Origin: Enterococcus sp. DIV1094
GTDB taxonomy: Bacteria > Bacillota > Bacilli > Lactobacillales > Enterococcaceae
Length of the DNA stretch: 64,000 nucleotides
NCBI RefSeq assembly: GCF_017316305.2
Contig: NZ_CP147250.1
Coordinates: 2,169,001 to 2,233,000 of the forward strand
Direction: 5' to 3'
Of the stretch, positions 55,251 to 63,781 are shown piece by piece. The notes below the pieces were generated by a model. That model had not been told where the DNA came from, searched no databases, and saw only the letters and a list, made by a program, of their open reading frames with translations. The position numbers and the translations under genes are program-made. How positions within the stretch are numbered: position 1 is the stretch's first letter; each line of letters opens with the position of its first letter.

Positions 55251-56320
55251 TAGAGAAACTCTCTCGACCGATGTTAGCTATTTATGCTTCGATTGCCTCA
55301 TTTATCGTCATTTTATTTTCGTTTTTTACTTATTTTTACGCAAGCAATCAAACTCATTTTTGGCGTACTTTGTTAAGTGCTAGAATTTTATACGTCCCAT
55401 TGATATTTCACTTATTAGCGATTTCTTCAGGTGTCGGTTTGATTGTTTTTTTGATCGTTTCTATTTTACAAAAAGCACGGTATGGTAAAATCGAAGAACA
55501 ATTGCGAGCACTCTCTTCTGGTAATTATGAGGCAAAAGTGTTAAACGATTCATTGCCGAGCGCATCGGACGATATATATGTCAAAGAAATTGAAAAAGAA
55601 ATCACTAAGATCAAAGAAAAAATGATCGAGGTTTCAAGTGAGCTCCAAATATTGACGAGTCGTCCTCAGTATGTGGATGGACAAACGAAAGAAGAAATCT
55701 TAGAATTAGAAAGACATCGTTTAGCTCGTGAATTACATGATTCGGTTTCCCAGCAATTATTTGCAGCCATGATGATGATGTCTGCGTTGACAGAACAGGC
55801 TGAAAAAAGTGATACGCCAGAAATGTTTCGTAAACAATTAAGGATGGTAGCGGATATCATCAATGCTTCACAGTCAGAGATGCGTGCGTTGCTTCTTCAC
55901 TTGCGTCCAGTCAATCTTGAAGAAAAGAGTTTGAAGCAAGGAATCGAACAACTATTGAAAGAATTACAAAACAAGATCCAGATTGCATTGAAATGGGATG
56001 TTGAAGATATTTCGTTATCTGTTTCCATCGAAGATCATCTTTTCCGGATCGTGCAAGAACTACTTTCCAATACATTACGACATGCGAAAGCAAATGAGCT
56101 AGAAGTCTATCTGCATAAGATCGATAACAATCTTTTATTGCGAGTGATCGATGACGGTACGGGCTTTAACATGAATGAAACAAAAACCGGTAGCTATGGT
56201 CTAAATAATATTCGAGAACGTGTAGCGGGTATTGGTGGAACAGTAAAAATCATTAGTTTTAAAGGACAAGGGACAAGCGTAGAAATCAAAGTTCCTTTGA
56301 TGAAGGAGGCGGAAAAATGA
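55247..56320 (+). CDS. liaS: LiaS, sensor histidine kinase
   Basis: 357 aa. Two membrane segments (~12-35 and ~50-75) with a very short outer loop mark an intramembrane-sensing kinase. A HAMP-like linker leads to the HisKA_3 helix with the phospho-His in [15 protein letters not shown]. The ATPase domain has the N-box [11 protein letters not shown] and G-box [12 protein letters not shown]. It phosphorylates LiaR under envelope stress. It overlaps liaF and liaR by ATGA at both ends. Confidence 0.94.
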   Translation: MIEKLSRPMLAIYASIASFIVILFSFFTYFYASNQTHFWRTLLSARILYVPLIFHLLAISSGVGLIVFLIVSILQKARYGKIEEQLRALSSGNYEAKVLNDSLPSASDDIYVKEIEKEITKIKEKMIEVSSELQILTSRPQYVDGQTKEEILELERHRLARELHDSVSQQLFAAMMMMSALTEQAEKSDTPEMFRKQLRMVADIINASQSEMRALLLHLRPVNLEEKSLKQGIEQLLKELQNKIQIALKWDVEDISLSVSIEDHLFRIVQELLSNTLRHAKANELEVYLHKIDNNLLLRVIDDGTGFNMNETKTGSYGLNNIRERVAGIGGTVKIISFKGQGTSVEIKVPLMKEAEK

Positions 56321-56949
56321 TAAAGGTATTGCTAGTCGATGATCATGAGATGGTACGCTTAGGCGTTTCTTCCTATTTGTCGATCCAAGGAGATATCGAA
56401 GTGATCGGGGAAGCTGAAGATGGACGACAAGGCTATGAAAAAGCGATGGCACTTCGCCCAGATGTGATCTTGATGGATTTAGTGATGGAAGAAATGGATG
56501 GGATCGAATCGACCAAAGCGATTTTAAAAGATTGGCCAGAAGCAAAAATCATCATCGTTACAAGTTTTATCGATGATGAAAAAGTATATCCAGCCATTGA
56601 AGCTGGTGCCACAGGTTATTTACTCAAAACATCCACAGCGCATGAGATCGCTGATGCGATTCGCGCGACCCAAAGAGGGGAACGTGTACTTGAACCTGAA
56701 GTAACTACTAAAATGATGGAAAAAATGAGTCGACGCAATGAGCCGATCTTGCATGATGATTTAACCAATCGTGAAAATGAGATTCTTATGTTGATCTCTG
56801 AAGGAAAAAGCAATCAGGAAATTGCCGATGAATTGTTTATTACTTTAAAAACGGTCAAGACACATGTATCTAATATCTTGGCCAAGTTAGAAGTAGAAGA
56901 TCGCACGCAAGCGGCAATTTATGCGTTCAAACACGGATTAGTAAAGTAA
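56317..56949 (+). CDS. liaR: LiaR, NarL-family response regulator
   Basis: 210 aa. Receiver domain with acidic pocket [10 protein letters not shown], phospho-Asp in [13 protein letters not shown] and Lys in GYLLKTS. The C-terminal LuxR-type helix-turn-helix (~145-205) contains [27 protein letters not shown] in two pieces and VKTHVSNIL. It activates envelope-stress genes and usually its own operon. No clear LiaR box was identified upstream of liaF. Confidence 0.95.
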   Translation: MIKVLLVDDHEMVRLGVSSYLSIQGDIEVIGEAEDGRQGYEKAMALRPDVILMDLVMEEMDGIESTKAILKDWPEAKIIIVTSFIDDEKVYPAIEAGATGYLLKTSTAHEIADAIRATQRGERVLEPEVTTKMMEKMSRRNEPILHDDLTNRENEILMLISEGKSNQEIADELFITLKTVKTHVSNILAKLEVEDRTQAAIYAFKHGLVK

Positions 56950-56991
56950 AAGTATAGATGAAATCAGCGGAACTTTACTTTCTGGGAAATT

Positions 56992-57030
56992 GATTAGCTA
57001 TATTTGAGATTATTTTATCAAATGCTAATC
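56992..57030 (+). terminator. hairpin terminator after liaFSR
   Basis: GATTAGC-tat-ATTTGA pairs with TCAAAT-GCTAATC; the T stretch after it (CTCTTATT) is weak. Confidence 0.6.
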
Positions 57031-57036
57031 CTCTTA

Positions 57037-57065
57037 TTGACAAAAACCAATTTTACCTGTAGGGT
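57037..57065 (+). promoter_or_regulatory. promoter of the mgtE leader
   Basis: TTGACA, 17 bp, TAGGGT; transcription would start near 57072, just ahead of the M-box. Confidence 0.6.
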
Positions 57066-57074
57066 TTAATTATA

Positions 57075-57240
57075 AAAACTTGTTAGGTGAGGCTCCTAAA
57101 AGAACACAGGCTACTGCCCTTAAACGTCGAGAGACGCCACAGGGTATAACAGGCAACGTCGGCTTAAGGCGTGCTTAACGTAGCTATCTGGATGATATTC
57201 CAGAATTACGTCTTTTAGTGCTAAAGCTCAGACGAGAAGT
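57075..57240 (+). promoter_or_regulatory. M-box (ykoK) Mg2+ riboswitch
   Basis: The leader shows the M-box consensus pieces in order: TTGTTAGGTGAGGCTCC (57080), CTACTGCCC, GAGACGCCAC-AGGGT, GGCTTAAGGCGTGCTTAA, AGCTATCTGGATG and AGTGCTAAAGCTC (57217). It binds Mg2+ and controls the downstream mgtE through the terminator at 57282: when Mg2+ is high, transcription stops. Confidence 0.93.
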
Positions 57241-57281
57241 TCGTTCAGGTAAACACTAGAACCACAATGATGGGATCTTAT

Positions 57282-57312
57282 GAGACGGCTTCTTTTGGAG
57301 GCCGTCTTTTTA
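57282..57312 (+). terminator. riboswitch-controlled terminator before mgtE
   Basis: GAGACGGC-tTC-tttt-gGA-gGCCGTCTTTTT. It lies 80 bp upstream of the mgtE start codon and is the expression platform of the M-box. Confidence 0.88.
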
Positions 57313-57393
57313 TGTATTCTATGTTTTCCCAGACGAATCCATCTATCCAACAAGTTTATATCGAAAAAACGATGTAACAAAGGAGAATGCGAT

Positions 57394-58785
57394 ATGAGAA
57401 CATTGAATGATACAGCCAACCAGGAAACACAATTGACGATTCTTAATTATCTTGAGCAGAAAAAACTGGAAGAGTTGAAAGAGTATTTAGCAACGATCGA
57501 GAAAGTAGAATTGATCCAATTATTTGTGACATTACCTTCAAATAAACAAGTAATTGTCTTTCGGTTATTGTCAAAAGAAAAAGCGCTCGAAATCTTCGAA
57601 ACATTTGAGCCAGCTGTCCAACAACATTTACTTCGTTCTTTTACAGATGAGGGCGTCATCGATTTTGTCAATGAGATGGCTCCGGATGATCGGGTAAGAT
57701 TGTTTTACGAATTACCAGCAAGTGTAACTAAAAAATTATTGGCAGAGCTTTCTGAGGAAGAGCGCACAACAACGAATCTATTGATGGGCTATGAACAGGA
57801 GACAGCCGGACGGATCATGACGACTGAGTTCATCTCGATCAAAAAAGAAATGACCGTAGAAGAAGCACTGCATAAAATCAGAAGATTAGCGAAAGAAATG
57901 GAAACAATCTATATTTTGTATGTGACAGATATGGCGAAAAAAATTGAAGGTGTTCTTTCACTAAAAGATCTAGTCATTGCAGAAGGGGATCAGCTTATTG
58001 AAGAAATCATGATCAAGCATGTTGCTTATGTAACTACAGATACAGACCAAGAAGAAACTGCCCATTTACTGCAAGAGTTGGATCTGATTGCTATTCCGGT
58101 CGTCGATAAAGAGAAACGGCTAGTCGGTATCGTGACAGTAGATGACGCCATCGATGTCTTAGAACAAGAAACAACGGAGGATATCTTCAATGCAGCGGGT
58201 TTAGCAGATGTCGCCTCTGTAGAAGCCGACCGTAGTACCGTGCTGATCAATGGTAGCTTATGGCAAATCTGGAAAGTTCGTTTGCCTTTCTTAGCCATCA
58301 CATTGGTTGCAGGGATGCTAGCAGGTCTAGTCATCGATGAGTTTGAGCAAACGTTAGAGTCAGTTGCAGCTGTTGCTATTTTTATTCCTTTGATCATGGA
58401 TATGGGAGGAAATGTTGGGACTCAGTCCTCAACGGTTTTTGTTCGTGGATTATCTTTAGGTCACATCGATCTCAATACATTTGTTAAGCACTTTTTAAAA
58501 GAAACAGGCATTGGTTTAAGTTTAGGGGTCGTCGTAGGAATCGTCTCTGGAATCGTTGCTTCCGTATGGCAAGGGATTCCATTATTAGGTGTAGCTGTGG
58601 GCATCTCACTGGTCTTTGCAATGACCTTAGCTGCTGCACTTGGCTTCTTGATCCCATTCATTTTGCTGAAATTGAATATTGATCAAGCAGCTGGTTCTGC
58701 ACCGATCATCACATCGATCAAAGACATTGCTGGATTGTTCATTTATTTTGTTTCAGTCAATGTATTCTTAGGATACTTGTTGTAA
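57394..58785 (+). CDS. mgtE: MgtE Mg2+ transporter/channel
   Basis: 463 aa from ATG 57394 (AAAGGAGAA upstream). MgtE N domain (~25-130), two CBS domains (~140-260) that sense Mg2+, a plug helix, and five membrane segments. The channel carries PLIMDMGGNVGTQSSTVFVRG (in two pieces) and IPFILLKLNIDQAAGSAP followed by TSIKDIAGLFIYF, holding the pore Asp. The open frame extends upstream through the terminator to 57280, but that part is leader, not protein. Confidence 0.95.
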   Translation: MRTLNDTANQETQLTILNYLEQKKLEELKEYLATIEKVELIQLFVTLPSNKQVIVFRLLSKEKALEIFETFEPAVQQHLLRSFTDEGVIDFVNEMAPDDRVRLFYELPASVTKKLLAELSEEERTTTNLLMGYEQETAGRIMTTEFISIKKEMTVEEALHKIRRLAKEMETIYILYVTDMAKKIEGVLSLKDLVIAEGDQLIEEIMIKHVAYVTTDTDQEETAHLLQELDLIAIPVVDKEKRLVGIVTVDDAIDVLEQETTEDIFNAAGLADVASVEADRSTVLINGSLWQIWKVRLPFLAITLVAGMLAGLVIDEFEQTLESVAAVAIFIPLIMDMGGNVGTQSSTVFVRGLSLGHIDLNTFVKHFLKETGIGLSLGVVVGIVSGIVASVWQGIPLLGVAVGISLVFAMTLAAALGFLIPFILLKLNIDQAAGSAPIITSIKDIAGLFIYFVSVNVFLGYLL

Positions 58786-58935
58786 AAAATCAACTGGTGA
58801 TTGTCCGTACTTTTTAGAGCATAAAGAAATTAGACCCTTTGATTCATAAATAGTCATCTTCTCAACTAGGAATAAATTGAAATCATTCTTTTCTGATCGA
58901 GGCAAAGCTGGAGTACTTTTGTTTTTAGAGTGGCT

Positions 58936-58945
58936 TTGCTATACT
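58936..58945 (+). promoter_or_regulatory. extended -10 promoter of the KtrA/C-type gene
   Basis: TTTGCTATACT: TATACT with TG one base upstream, 29 bp ahead of the start codon; the -35 is poor. Confidence 0.5.
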
Positions 58946-58974
58946 TGAAGCGTAATGGAAAAAGGAGGGAAAAA

Positions 58975-59640
58975 GTGAAACAGAATTTTGCAATCGTAGG
59001 GCTTGGTCGTTTTGGCGGCAGTATCTGTCGTACACTTGTCGAAGCTGGTCAAGAAGTATTAGCCATCGACAGCAGTGAAGACCGAGTGAATGAATATATG
59101 AATATCGCAACACACGCAGTTGTTGCGAATGCACAGGATGAAATGACCTTACGTTCTTTAGGGATCAGAAATTTTGATCATGTGATCATTGCAATTGGCG
59201 AAGATATCCAAGCAAGTATTTTAGTGACTTTGATGGTCAAAGAAATGGGTGTGCCGAATATCTTAGCCAAAGCACAAAATGAGTACCATGCCCGAGTGCT
59301 TGAAAAAATCGGGGCAGATCGAGTCGTTCATCCAGAAAGAGATATGGGAATACGGATCGCCCACAATCTCGTTTCCAAAAATATCTTGGATTATCTAGAG
59401 TTATCAGATCGCTTTTCTCTTGCGGAGATTCGCGTATCAAATCCGAAGTTTTTCAACAAAACGTTAGCCGAATTAAATTTCAGACAGCGTTTTGATTTGA
59501 CTGTAGTTGCGATCCGTCGCTTCGACGGTTCCGTTGTTGTTTCACCAGCCGCAGATGAATATGTGCGAGAAAATGACAACTTACTAGTTATCGGAGAAAC
59601 AGAAGATGTAGATATACTCGATGATAAAATGAATCAATAA
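58975..59640 (+). CDS. KtrA/KtrC-type K+ uptake regulatory subunit (RCK domains)
   Basis: 221 aa from GTG 58975 (AAAGGAGGG 7 nt upstream). RCK_N domain with NAD/ATP-binding FAIVGLGRFGGSICRTL and a typical acidic residue at AIDSSEDRV; RCK_C domain from ~135 (EIRVSNPKFFNKTLAELNFR). Length matches B. subtilis KtrA/KtrC. The membrane partner KtrB/D is not in the window, so it is an orphan like KtrC. It gates K+ uptake in response to nucleotides or c-di-AMP. Confidence 0.9.
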   Translation: MKQNFAIVGLGRFGGSICRTLVEAGQEVLAIDSSEDRVNEYMNIATHAVVANAQDEMTLRSLGIRNFDHVIIAIGEDIQASILVTLMVKEMGVPNILAKAQNEYHARVLEKIGADRVVHPERDMGIRIAHNLVSKNILDYLELSDRFSLAEIRVSNPKFFNKTLAELNFRQRFDLTVVAIRRFDGSVVVSPAADEYVRENDNLLVIGETEDVDILDDKMNQ

Positions 59641-59655
59641 AAAGGGGATCATCAC

Positions 59656-59958
59656 ATGCAATTAACAGTAACGGACAAAGCAAAAAAATGGTTTCAAAGT
59701 GAAGTAGATCTACCTGAAAATTACGGCATCCGTTTTTTTGGGAAAGTATACGGAAAAACAGATGTGCATGAGGGATTTTCAATCGGTATGTCTGTTGAGT
59801 CACCGGAACGTCCAATCAAAAAAGAAACGATCGATGGTCTATTATTCTTTATTGATGAAGCCGATGATTGGTTTTTCAAAGGATATGATCTGATTGTTGA
59901 TTATGATCCGCAATTAGATGAACCAACGTATCATTTCCAAGAAACAACAGATATCTAA
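59656..59958 (+). CDS. HesB/YneR-family protein (IscA-like fold, no cysteines)
   Basis: A 100-aa protein with the HesB-like beta fold: VTDKAKKWFQSEV at the start, GIRFFGKVYGKT and LLFFIDEADDWFFKGYDLIVDY later. It has no Cys at all, whereas A-type Fe-S carriers need three, so an iron-sulphur role is unlikely. It belongs to the YneR-like branch of unknown function. It follows the K+ subunit gene by 15 bp and probably shares its transcript. Confidence 0.8.
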   Translation: MQLTVTDKAKKWFQSEVDLPENYGIRFFGKVYGKTDVHEGFSIGMSVESPERPIKKETIDGLLFFIDEADDWFFKGYDLIVDYDPQLDEPTYHFQETTDI

Positions 59959-59990
59959 GGTGTGAAGAAACGTTCAGTCTTAAAAAAGAT

Positions 59991-60049
59991 AAGTCTAACT
60001 AATCAAAAGGCATTTTTCAAATGCTTTCGGAGTAGTTAGGCTTTTTTTG
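59991..60049 (+). terminator. intrinsic terminator after HesB-like gene
   Basis: AAGTCTAACTA pairs with TAGTTAGGCTT; an inner AGGCATTT-ttc-AAATGCtt stem and a T7 run follow. Confidence 0.85.
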
Positions 60050-60180
60050 CAATCAACATAGGCTCAAGTCCGTATCGTCCAATTTGATTATAGGAAAAAG
60101 TCGTTCAAGCGACGAAGTGCATCCTGCTTCATTCTTTTGTCGGTTTAAGCTAGACTGATAACTAGAGAGGATGGGGTGTG

Positions 60181-61128
60181 ATGACAAAAAAAATTATTTA
60201 TTCAGTACGTCCGTTTCGGGAAGAATTTATCGAAAAAATGAAAGAAATAGCACCGGACTATTCATTTCAAACAGAAGTAGCATCCGACGAACTTTCTGAG
60301 ATAGAGGTTAGTATCGGTTGGAATCGAGAGTACCAAGAAGAAGTATTCGCTTCTGATCACTTAAAATGGGTCCAATCGATTTCTGCTGGGGTAGATAATC
60401 TTCCGTTGAATGAATTCGCGGATAAAGAGATCTTACTTTCTAATGCTAGCGGTATCCATGTAGAATCGATCAGTGAGCATGTGATGGGCATTATTTTAGG
60501 TTATTCTCGTGGTTTGTTCCAGGCCCAAAGAGCGCAGCTCAAAAAAGAATGGCTAGGTTCAGCGATCCATTACCAAGCATTAGAAGACCAGAAACTACTG
60601 ATTATCGGCACTGGTCATATTGGGAAAAAATTAGCACAACATGCAAGTGTCTTTGGTTTGGAATGTATCGGAATCAATACTTCTGGACACCCAGTGGAGG
60701 GCTTCAAAGAGACATACCCACTTGATCGCTTAAAAGAAATCTTGCCGAAAGCAACGATCGTGGTGAATATTTTGCCTTTGACAGATCAAACAAAAGGTTT
60801 ATTTGATGCAAAAGTATTTGAAGCGTTTGACGAAGAGGCGGTGTTCATCAATGTAGGTCGTGGTCCTTCTGTAAAAACGGCTGATTTGATCACAGCGTTA
60901 GAGCATGGAGAATTAGCTTTTGCAGCTTTAGATGTATTTGAGGAAGAACCACTTGCTGAAGACAGCCCACTATGGGAAAGAGAAGATGTCTTGATCACCT
61001 CTCACATTGCAGGTCAGACACCGCATTTCCAAACAAAGTTCATGGATATTTTTCTGAAAAACCTACAATCTTATATTGAGAACAAAGAGTTGGAAGTAAA
61101 TGAAATCGACTTGAATGAAGGGTACTAA
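60181..61128 (+). CDS. D-2-hydroxyacid dehydrogenase family protein
   Basis: 315 aa. N-terminal substrate domain (WVQSISAGVDNLPL), NAD-binding domain with LLIIGTGHIGKKLAQHA, then VVNILPLTDQTKGLFD, FINVGRGP (catalytic Arg), DVFEEEPLAEDSPLW (Glu) and SHIAGQTP (His). It reduces or oxidises 2-keto/2-hydroxy acids such as phosphoglycerate, glyoxylate or hydroxyisocaproate; the substrate is not evident. ATG 60181 follows AGAGGATGGGG; GTG 60178 is one codon earlier. Confidence 0.88.
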   Translation: MTKKIIYSVRPFREEFIEKMKEIAPDYSFQTEVASDELSEIEVSIGWNREYQEEVFASDHLKWVQSISAGVDNLPLNEFADKEILLSNASGIHVESISEHVMGIILGYSRGLFQAQRAQLKKEWLGSAIHYQALEDQKLLIIGTGHIGKKLAQHASVFGLECIGINTSGHPVEGFKETYPLDRLKEILPKATIVVNILPLTDQTKGLFDAKVFEAFDEEAVFINVGRGPSVKTADLITALEHGELAFAALDVFEEEPLAEDSPLWEREDVLITSHIAGQTPHFQTKFMDIFLKNLQSYIENKELEVNEIDLNEGY

Positions 61129-61167
61129 AAAAATCGCTGGAAGAGCTTCTCTTCCAGCGATTTTTTT
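61126..61167. terminator. bidirectional terminator
   Basis: AAAAAAATCGCTGGAAGA pairs with TCTTCCAGCGATTTTTTT across GCTTC; it serves the dehydrogenase gene and the opposing DUF1189 gene, whose stop lies at its edge. Confidence 0.92.
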
Positions 61168-61975
61168 ATTGTTTTGGTAATTGCATTTTTGGCCAACCTT
61201 TGACTGCTTGAGCAAAAATGAATATGCCGGCAAATGCAATAAAGGCTGTTGTATCAAAAGCCGGTAAAAAGATCATTAGTACTGTTGCGATAACCGTTGG
61301 TAATGAAATCGCGTAGATCATCGTTTTTAGACAATCAAGAAAGGTTACTTTAGCTAAACGCAATCTTGCATAAACATACGCTGCAAAGTTTGCCATAAGT
61401 AGAGTGATGATCAAATTTAAAAAGCTAGGATAGATGGAGATCAAAAACACTAGTGCTTTGATCCAAAAAGGGATCGTTGCTTCACTTAATGTACTACGTA
61501 AACTGTCTCCGGTCAGATTTTTTAATGCGCTATTCGTATATTCGAGTTCAAATTGATTATTGTTCAGTAATGCTGAGGTCGTGCCAGAATTTGGTAAAGC
61601 TAACACTAATTTATCTTTTAAAAGGCCGACACTTAGGAAATTCCCTATCAAATCAGAAGAGATATCTTCGGGAGTGCGTTTTCCTTCTGGGTCAAAGGTA
61701 AAGATGATCGAATCTGTTTGATAAATGAACCCTTCATTTGTTGTGGAATCGATTTGTCCATCATGGATCGTAAAATCTGGTATTTCAGACGCAATTTTTT
61801 GCCCATCTGATTTGATCGTGTCTAGTACTTGAAAAATTTGGTATGAAATAGGTAATGCCATCAGTATACTTAGGCATAAGAGGTAAACTAATGATTTACC
61901 AAATGATACATTTTTAGCATTTTTAAGCTCTGTGAATCGAGCAAAAGAGCTAACGATTAATTGTTTTGTTGTCAT
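61166..61975 (-). CDS. DUF1189 family membrane protein
   Basis: 269 aa. One membrane segment near the N-terminus (LVYLLCLSILMALPISY), a large outer domain (~50-165) and three further segments (~170-260). It matches DUF1189, often labelled maltodextrin-utilisation protein MalA because of its place in streptococcal mal operons; here no mal genes are near. The role is unknown. AGAAGGAG is ahead of the ATG. Confidence 0.82.
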   Translation of the reverse strand: MTTKQLIVSSFARFTELKNAKNVSFGKSLVYLLCLSILMALPISYQIFQVLDTIKSDGQKIASEIPDFTIHDGQIDSTTNEGFIYQTDSIIFTFDPEGKRTPEDISSDLIGNFLSVGLLKDKLVLALPNSGTTSALLNNNQFELEYTNSALKNLTGDSLRSTLSEATIPFWIKALVFLISIYPSFLNLIITLLMANFAAYVYARLRLAKVTFLDCLKTMIYAISLPTVIATVLMIFLPAFDTTAFIAFAGIFIFAQAVKGWPKMQLPKQ

Positions 61976-61989
61976 AATTACTCCTTCTC

Positions 61990-62038
61990 TAGAATTGTCA
62001 TCACTAGCAATTCTAGCGGAGTATGCTATGAATTACAA
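61990..62038 (-). promoter_or_regulatory. promoter of DUF1189 gene with overlapping inverted repeat
   Basis: Minus strand TTGTAA (62033-62038), 17 bp, TAGAAT (62010-62015). The -10 is one half of a perfect 8-bp inverted repeat TAGAATTG...CAATTCTA (61990-61997 and 62008-62015), a likely operator. Confidence 0.6.
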
Positions 62039-62163
62039 GAGTTCTAAAACAATCTCTCACGATAGATAAGGTTAAATTTCTATCATTCATTGTTTCCCAA
62101 AGATGAAAATTATCAGCAGATAGAGTATGATAGGAAAGAATGATATGTAAGGTAGGTAGGAAA

Positions 62164-62637
62164 ATGAAGGTTTATGTTCAGTTTAAAAGCTATTTAGAAA
62201 GTAAAGGATATTGGGAAGTTTTTATCTATCTATTTTTTGGTGGATTAGCGACAGTTGTCAACTTTGTCAGTTACGCAATCGTGCAGCAACTCTTCCATTT
62301 ATCTATGCCAGTATCAAATACGATCTCATGGATCTGTTCAGTATTATTTGCTTTTGTCACAAACAAGATTTGGGTATTCCAATCAAAATCACCGAGTTAT
62401 ACGCATTTTTTTATTGAGTTTGCAAAGTTTGTTTTTTATCGCATCGTTTCATATGGCCTTGATATGGGTGCGATGATCTTGATGATCAAAGGATTGGATA
62501 TGAATGACTATGTGGCTAAGATCATTACGCAAGTATTAGTCGTATTGGCAAATTATATCTTTAGCAAATTATTTATTTTTAACAAGACAGAAATTATCGA
62601 AGAGCCAATAGAAACTAACAAAAAGTTAGAAGACTAG
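62164..62637 (+). CDS. GtrA-family membrane protein
   Basis: 157 aa with four membrane segments and the GtrA pattern: [40 protein letters not shown] and the C-terminal [14 protein letters not shown]. The family helps flip lipid-linked sugars for glucosylation of O-antigen or teichoic acid; no partner glycosyltransferase adjoins. ATG 62164 with TAGGTAGG upstream is chosen; ATG 62140 has its site too close. Confidence 0.85.
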   Translation: MKVYVQFKSYLESKGYWEVFIYLFFGGLATVVNFVSYAIVQQLFHLSMPVSNTISWICSVLFAFVTNKIWVFQSKSPSYTHFFIEFAKFVFYRIVSYGLDMGAMILMIKGLDMNDYVAKIITQVLVVLANYIFSKLFIFNKTEIIEEPIETNKKLED

Positions 62638-62664
62638 GCATAACAATTGAAGAATTCCCCTCAC

Positions 62665-62699
62665 TTTGTTACTCTTTTAATGTAAAGATATGTAACAAA
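62665..62699. promoter_or_regulatory. inverted repeat in the sodA upstream region
   Basis: TTTGTTAC and GTAACAAA (8/8) are 19 nt apart, 19 bp before the sodA start; TTGAAG at 62647 is a possible -35. It could be an operator or an mRNA stem. Confidence 0.4.
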
Positions 62700-62717
62700 T
62701 TTGAGGAGGAATTTTTT

Positions 62718-63320
62718 ATGACTTACACATTACCAGATCTACCTTATGCATTTGATGCATTGGAACCATATATCGATGAAGAAACGATGCATTTGCATCA
62801 TGACAAACATCACAATACTTATGTGACAAACTTAAATGCAGCGATTGAAAAATATCCTGAACTAGGTGAAAAAACTGTGGAAGAACTGGTTTCTGACATG
62901 GATGCGATCCCTTCAGATATCAAAACTGCGGTACGTAATAATGGTGGTGGACATGCAAACCATTCATTCTTCTGGAAAATCATGGCACCAAATGCTGGCG
63001 GCGAGCCAACAGGAGCAATCAAAGATGCAATCGACGAAGCATTCGGAGATTTTGCTACATTTAAAGAAGAATTCAAGAAAGCAGCAGCAGGACGTTTCGG
63101 TTCTGGTTGGGCTTGGTTAGTACTTGAAGATGGCAAACTTGCAATCACTTCTACTGCGAATCAAGATTCTCCTTTAATGGAAGGTAAAAAACCTGTCTTA
63201 GGTTTAGATGTATGGGAACATGCTTACTACTTGAAATACAAAAATGTACGCCCAGACTACATTGAAGCTTTCTGGAATGTTGTAAATTGGGATGAAGTAA
63301 ACAAACATTTTGCAGGATAA
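62718..63320 (+). CDS. sodA: superoxide dismutase (Mn/Fe type)
   Basis: 200 aa. All metal ligands are seen: His in [13 protein letters not shown], His in NHSFFWKIM, Asp and His in [16 protein letters not shown]. The Mn-type context [14 protein letters not shown] and NQDSPLMEG follows. It removes superoxide in the cytoplasm. TTTGAGGAGG is upstream of the ATG. It is a single gene. Confidence 0.96.
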   Translation: MTYTLPDLPYAFDALEPYIDEETMHLHHDKHHNTYVTNLNAAIEKYPELGEKTVEELVSDMDAIPSDIKTAVRNNGGGHANHSFFWKIMAPNAGGEPTGAIKDAIDEAFGDFATFKEEFKKAAAGRFGSGWAWLVLEDGKLAITSTANQDSPLMEGKKPVLGLDVWEHAYYLKYKNVRPDYIEAFWNVVNWDEVNKHFAG

Positions 63321-63342
63321 AACAGCCTCTTTCCTTTATGAT

Positions 63343-63392
63343 CGAATTTAGAAAATTAACGGGGCAATGCTTGCGAGCGTTTTCTAAATTCG
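63343..63392. promoter_or_regulatory. perfect 13-bp inverted repeat embracing the csp promoter -35
   Basis: CGAATTTAGAAAA (63343-63355) and TTTTCTAAATTCG (63380-63392) match 13/13 with 24 nt between. The right arm fills the spacer between the csp -35 and -10. It could be an operator or the end of the sodA transcript, although no T run follows. Confidence 0.6.
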
Positions 63393-63399
63393 GTATAAT
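63371..63399 (+). promoter_or_regulatory. promoter of the cold-shock gene
   Basis: TTGCGA, 17 bp, perfect TATAAT. The leader of about 40 nt begins with a stem TTGCAAG-gtta-CTTGCAA (63404-63421) followed by GAAC and six T. Confidence 0.75.
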
Positions 63400-63446
63400 G
63401 TTTTTGCAAGGTTACTTGCAAGAACTTTTTTGGAGGCTATATATCT

Positions 63447-63647
63447 ATGGAACACGGAACAGTAAAATGGTTCAACAATGAAAAAGGATTTGGGTTTATT
63501 ACAGTAGACGGCGGAGACGATGTATTCGTACATTTCTCAGCAATCCAAGGCGATGGCTTCAAGAGCTTAGAAGAAGGCCAAGAAGTAGAATTCTCTATCG
63601 TTGAAGGTGCGCGCGGTCCTCAAGCTGCTGAAGTATCTAAATTATAA
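63447..63647 (+). CDS. cold-shock domain protein (CspA family)
   Basis: A 66-aa single cold-shock domain. RNP1 (KGFGFITV) and RNP2 (VFVHFSAI) are intact, with the usual N-terminal [14 protein letters not shown]. It binds single-stranded RNA/DNA and melts mRNA structure. TTGGAGG about 11 nt before the ATG. A single gene with its own promoter and terminator. Confidence 0.96.
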   Translation: MEHGTVKWFNNEKGFGFITVDGGDDVFVHFSAIQGDGFKSLEEGQEVEFSIVEGARGPQAAEVSKL

Positions 63648-63688
63648 GAATTTGTTGAAGAAAAGGCTATATGTACTATAGTCATTTC

Positions 63689-63721
63689 AGAAGATAGAAC
63701 GATGTTCTATCTTCTTTTTTT
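63689..63721 (+). terminator. intrinsic terminator after the cold-shock gene
   Basis: AGAAGATAGAAC-gat-GTTCTATCTTCT followed by a T7 run. Confidence 0.93.
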
Positions 63722-63781
63722 GTACTCTTTTTCCCGGGATGAGAAAAAGTAGTTCGATTGCTACAGGAAACATGAAATAGG

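Noticed and set aside
57280..57393. N-terminal extension of MgtE
   Set aside because: The extra codons lie in the riboswitch terminator and after it; AAAGGAGAA before ATG 57394 marks the true start.
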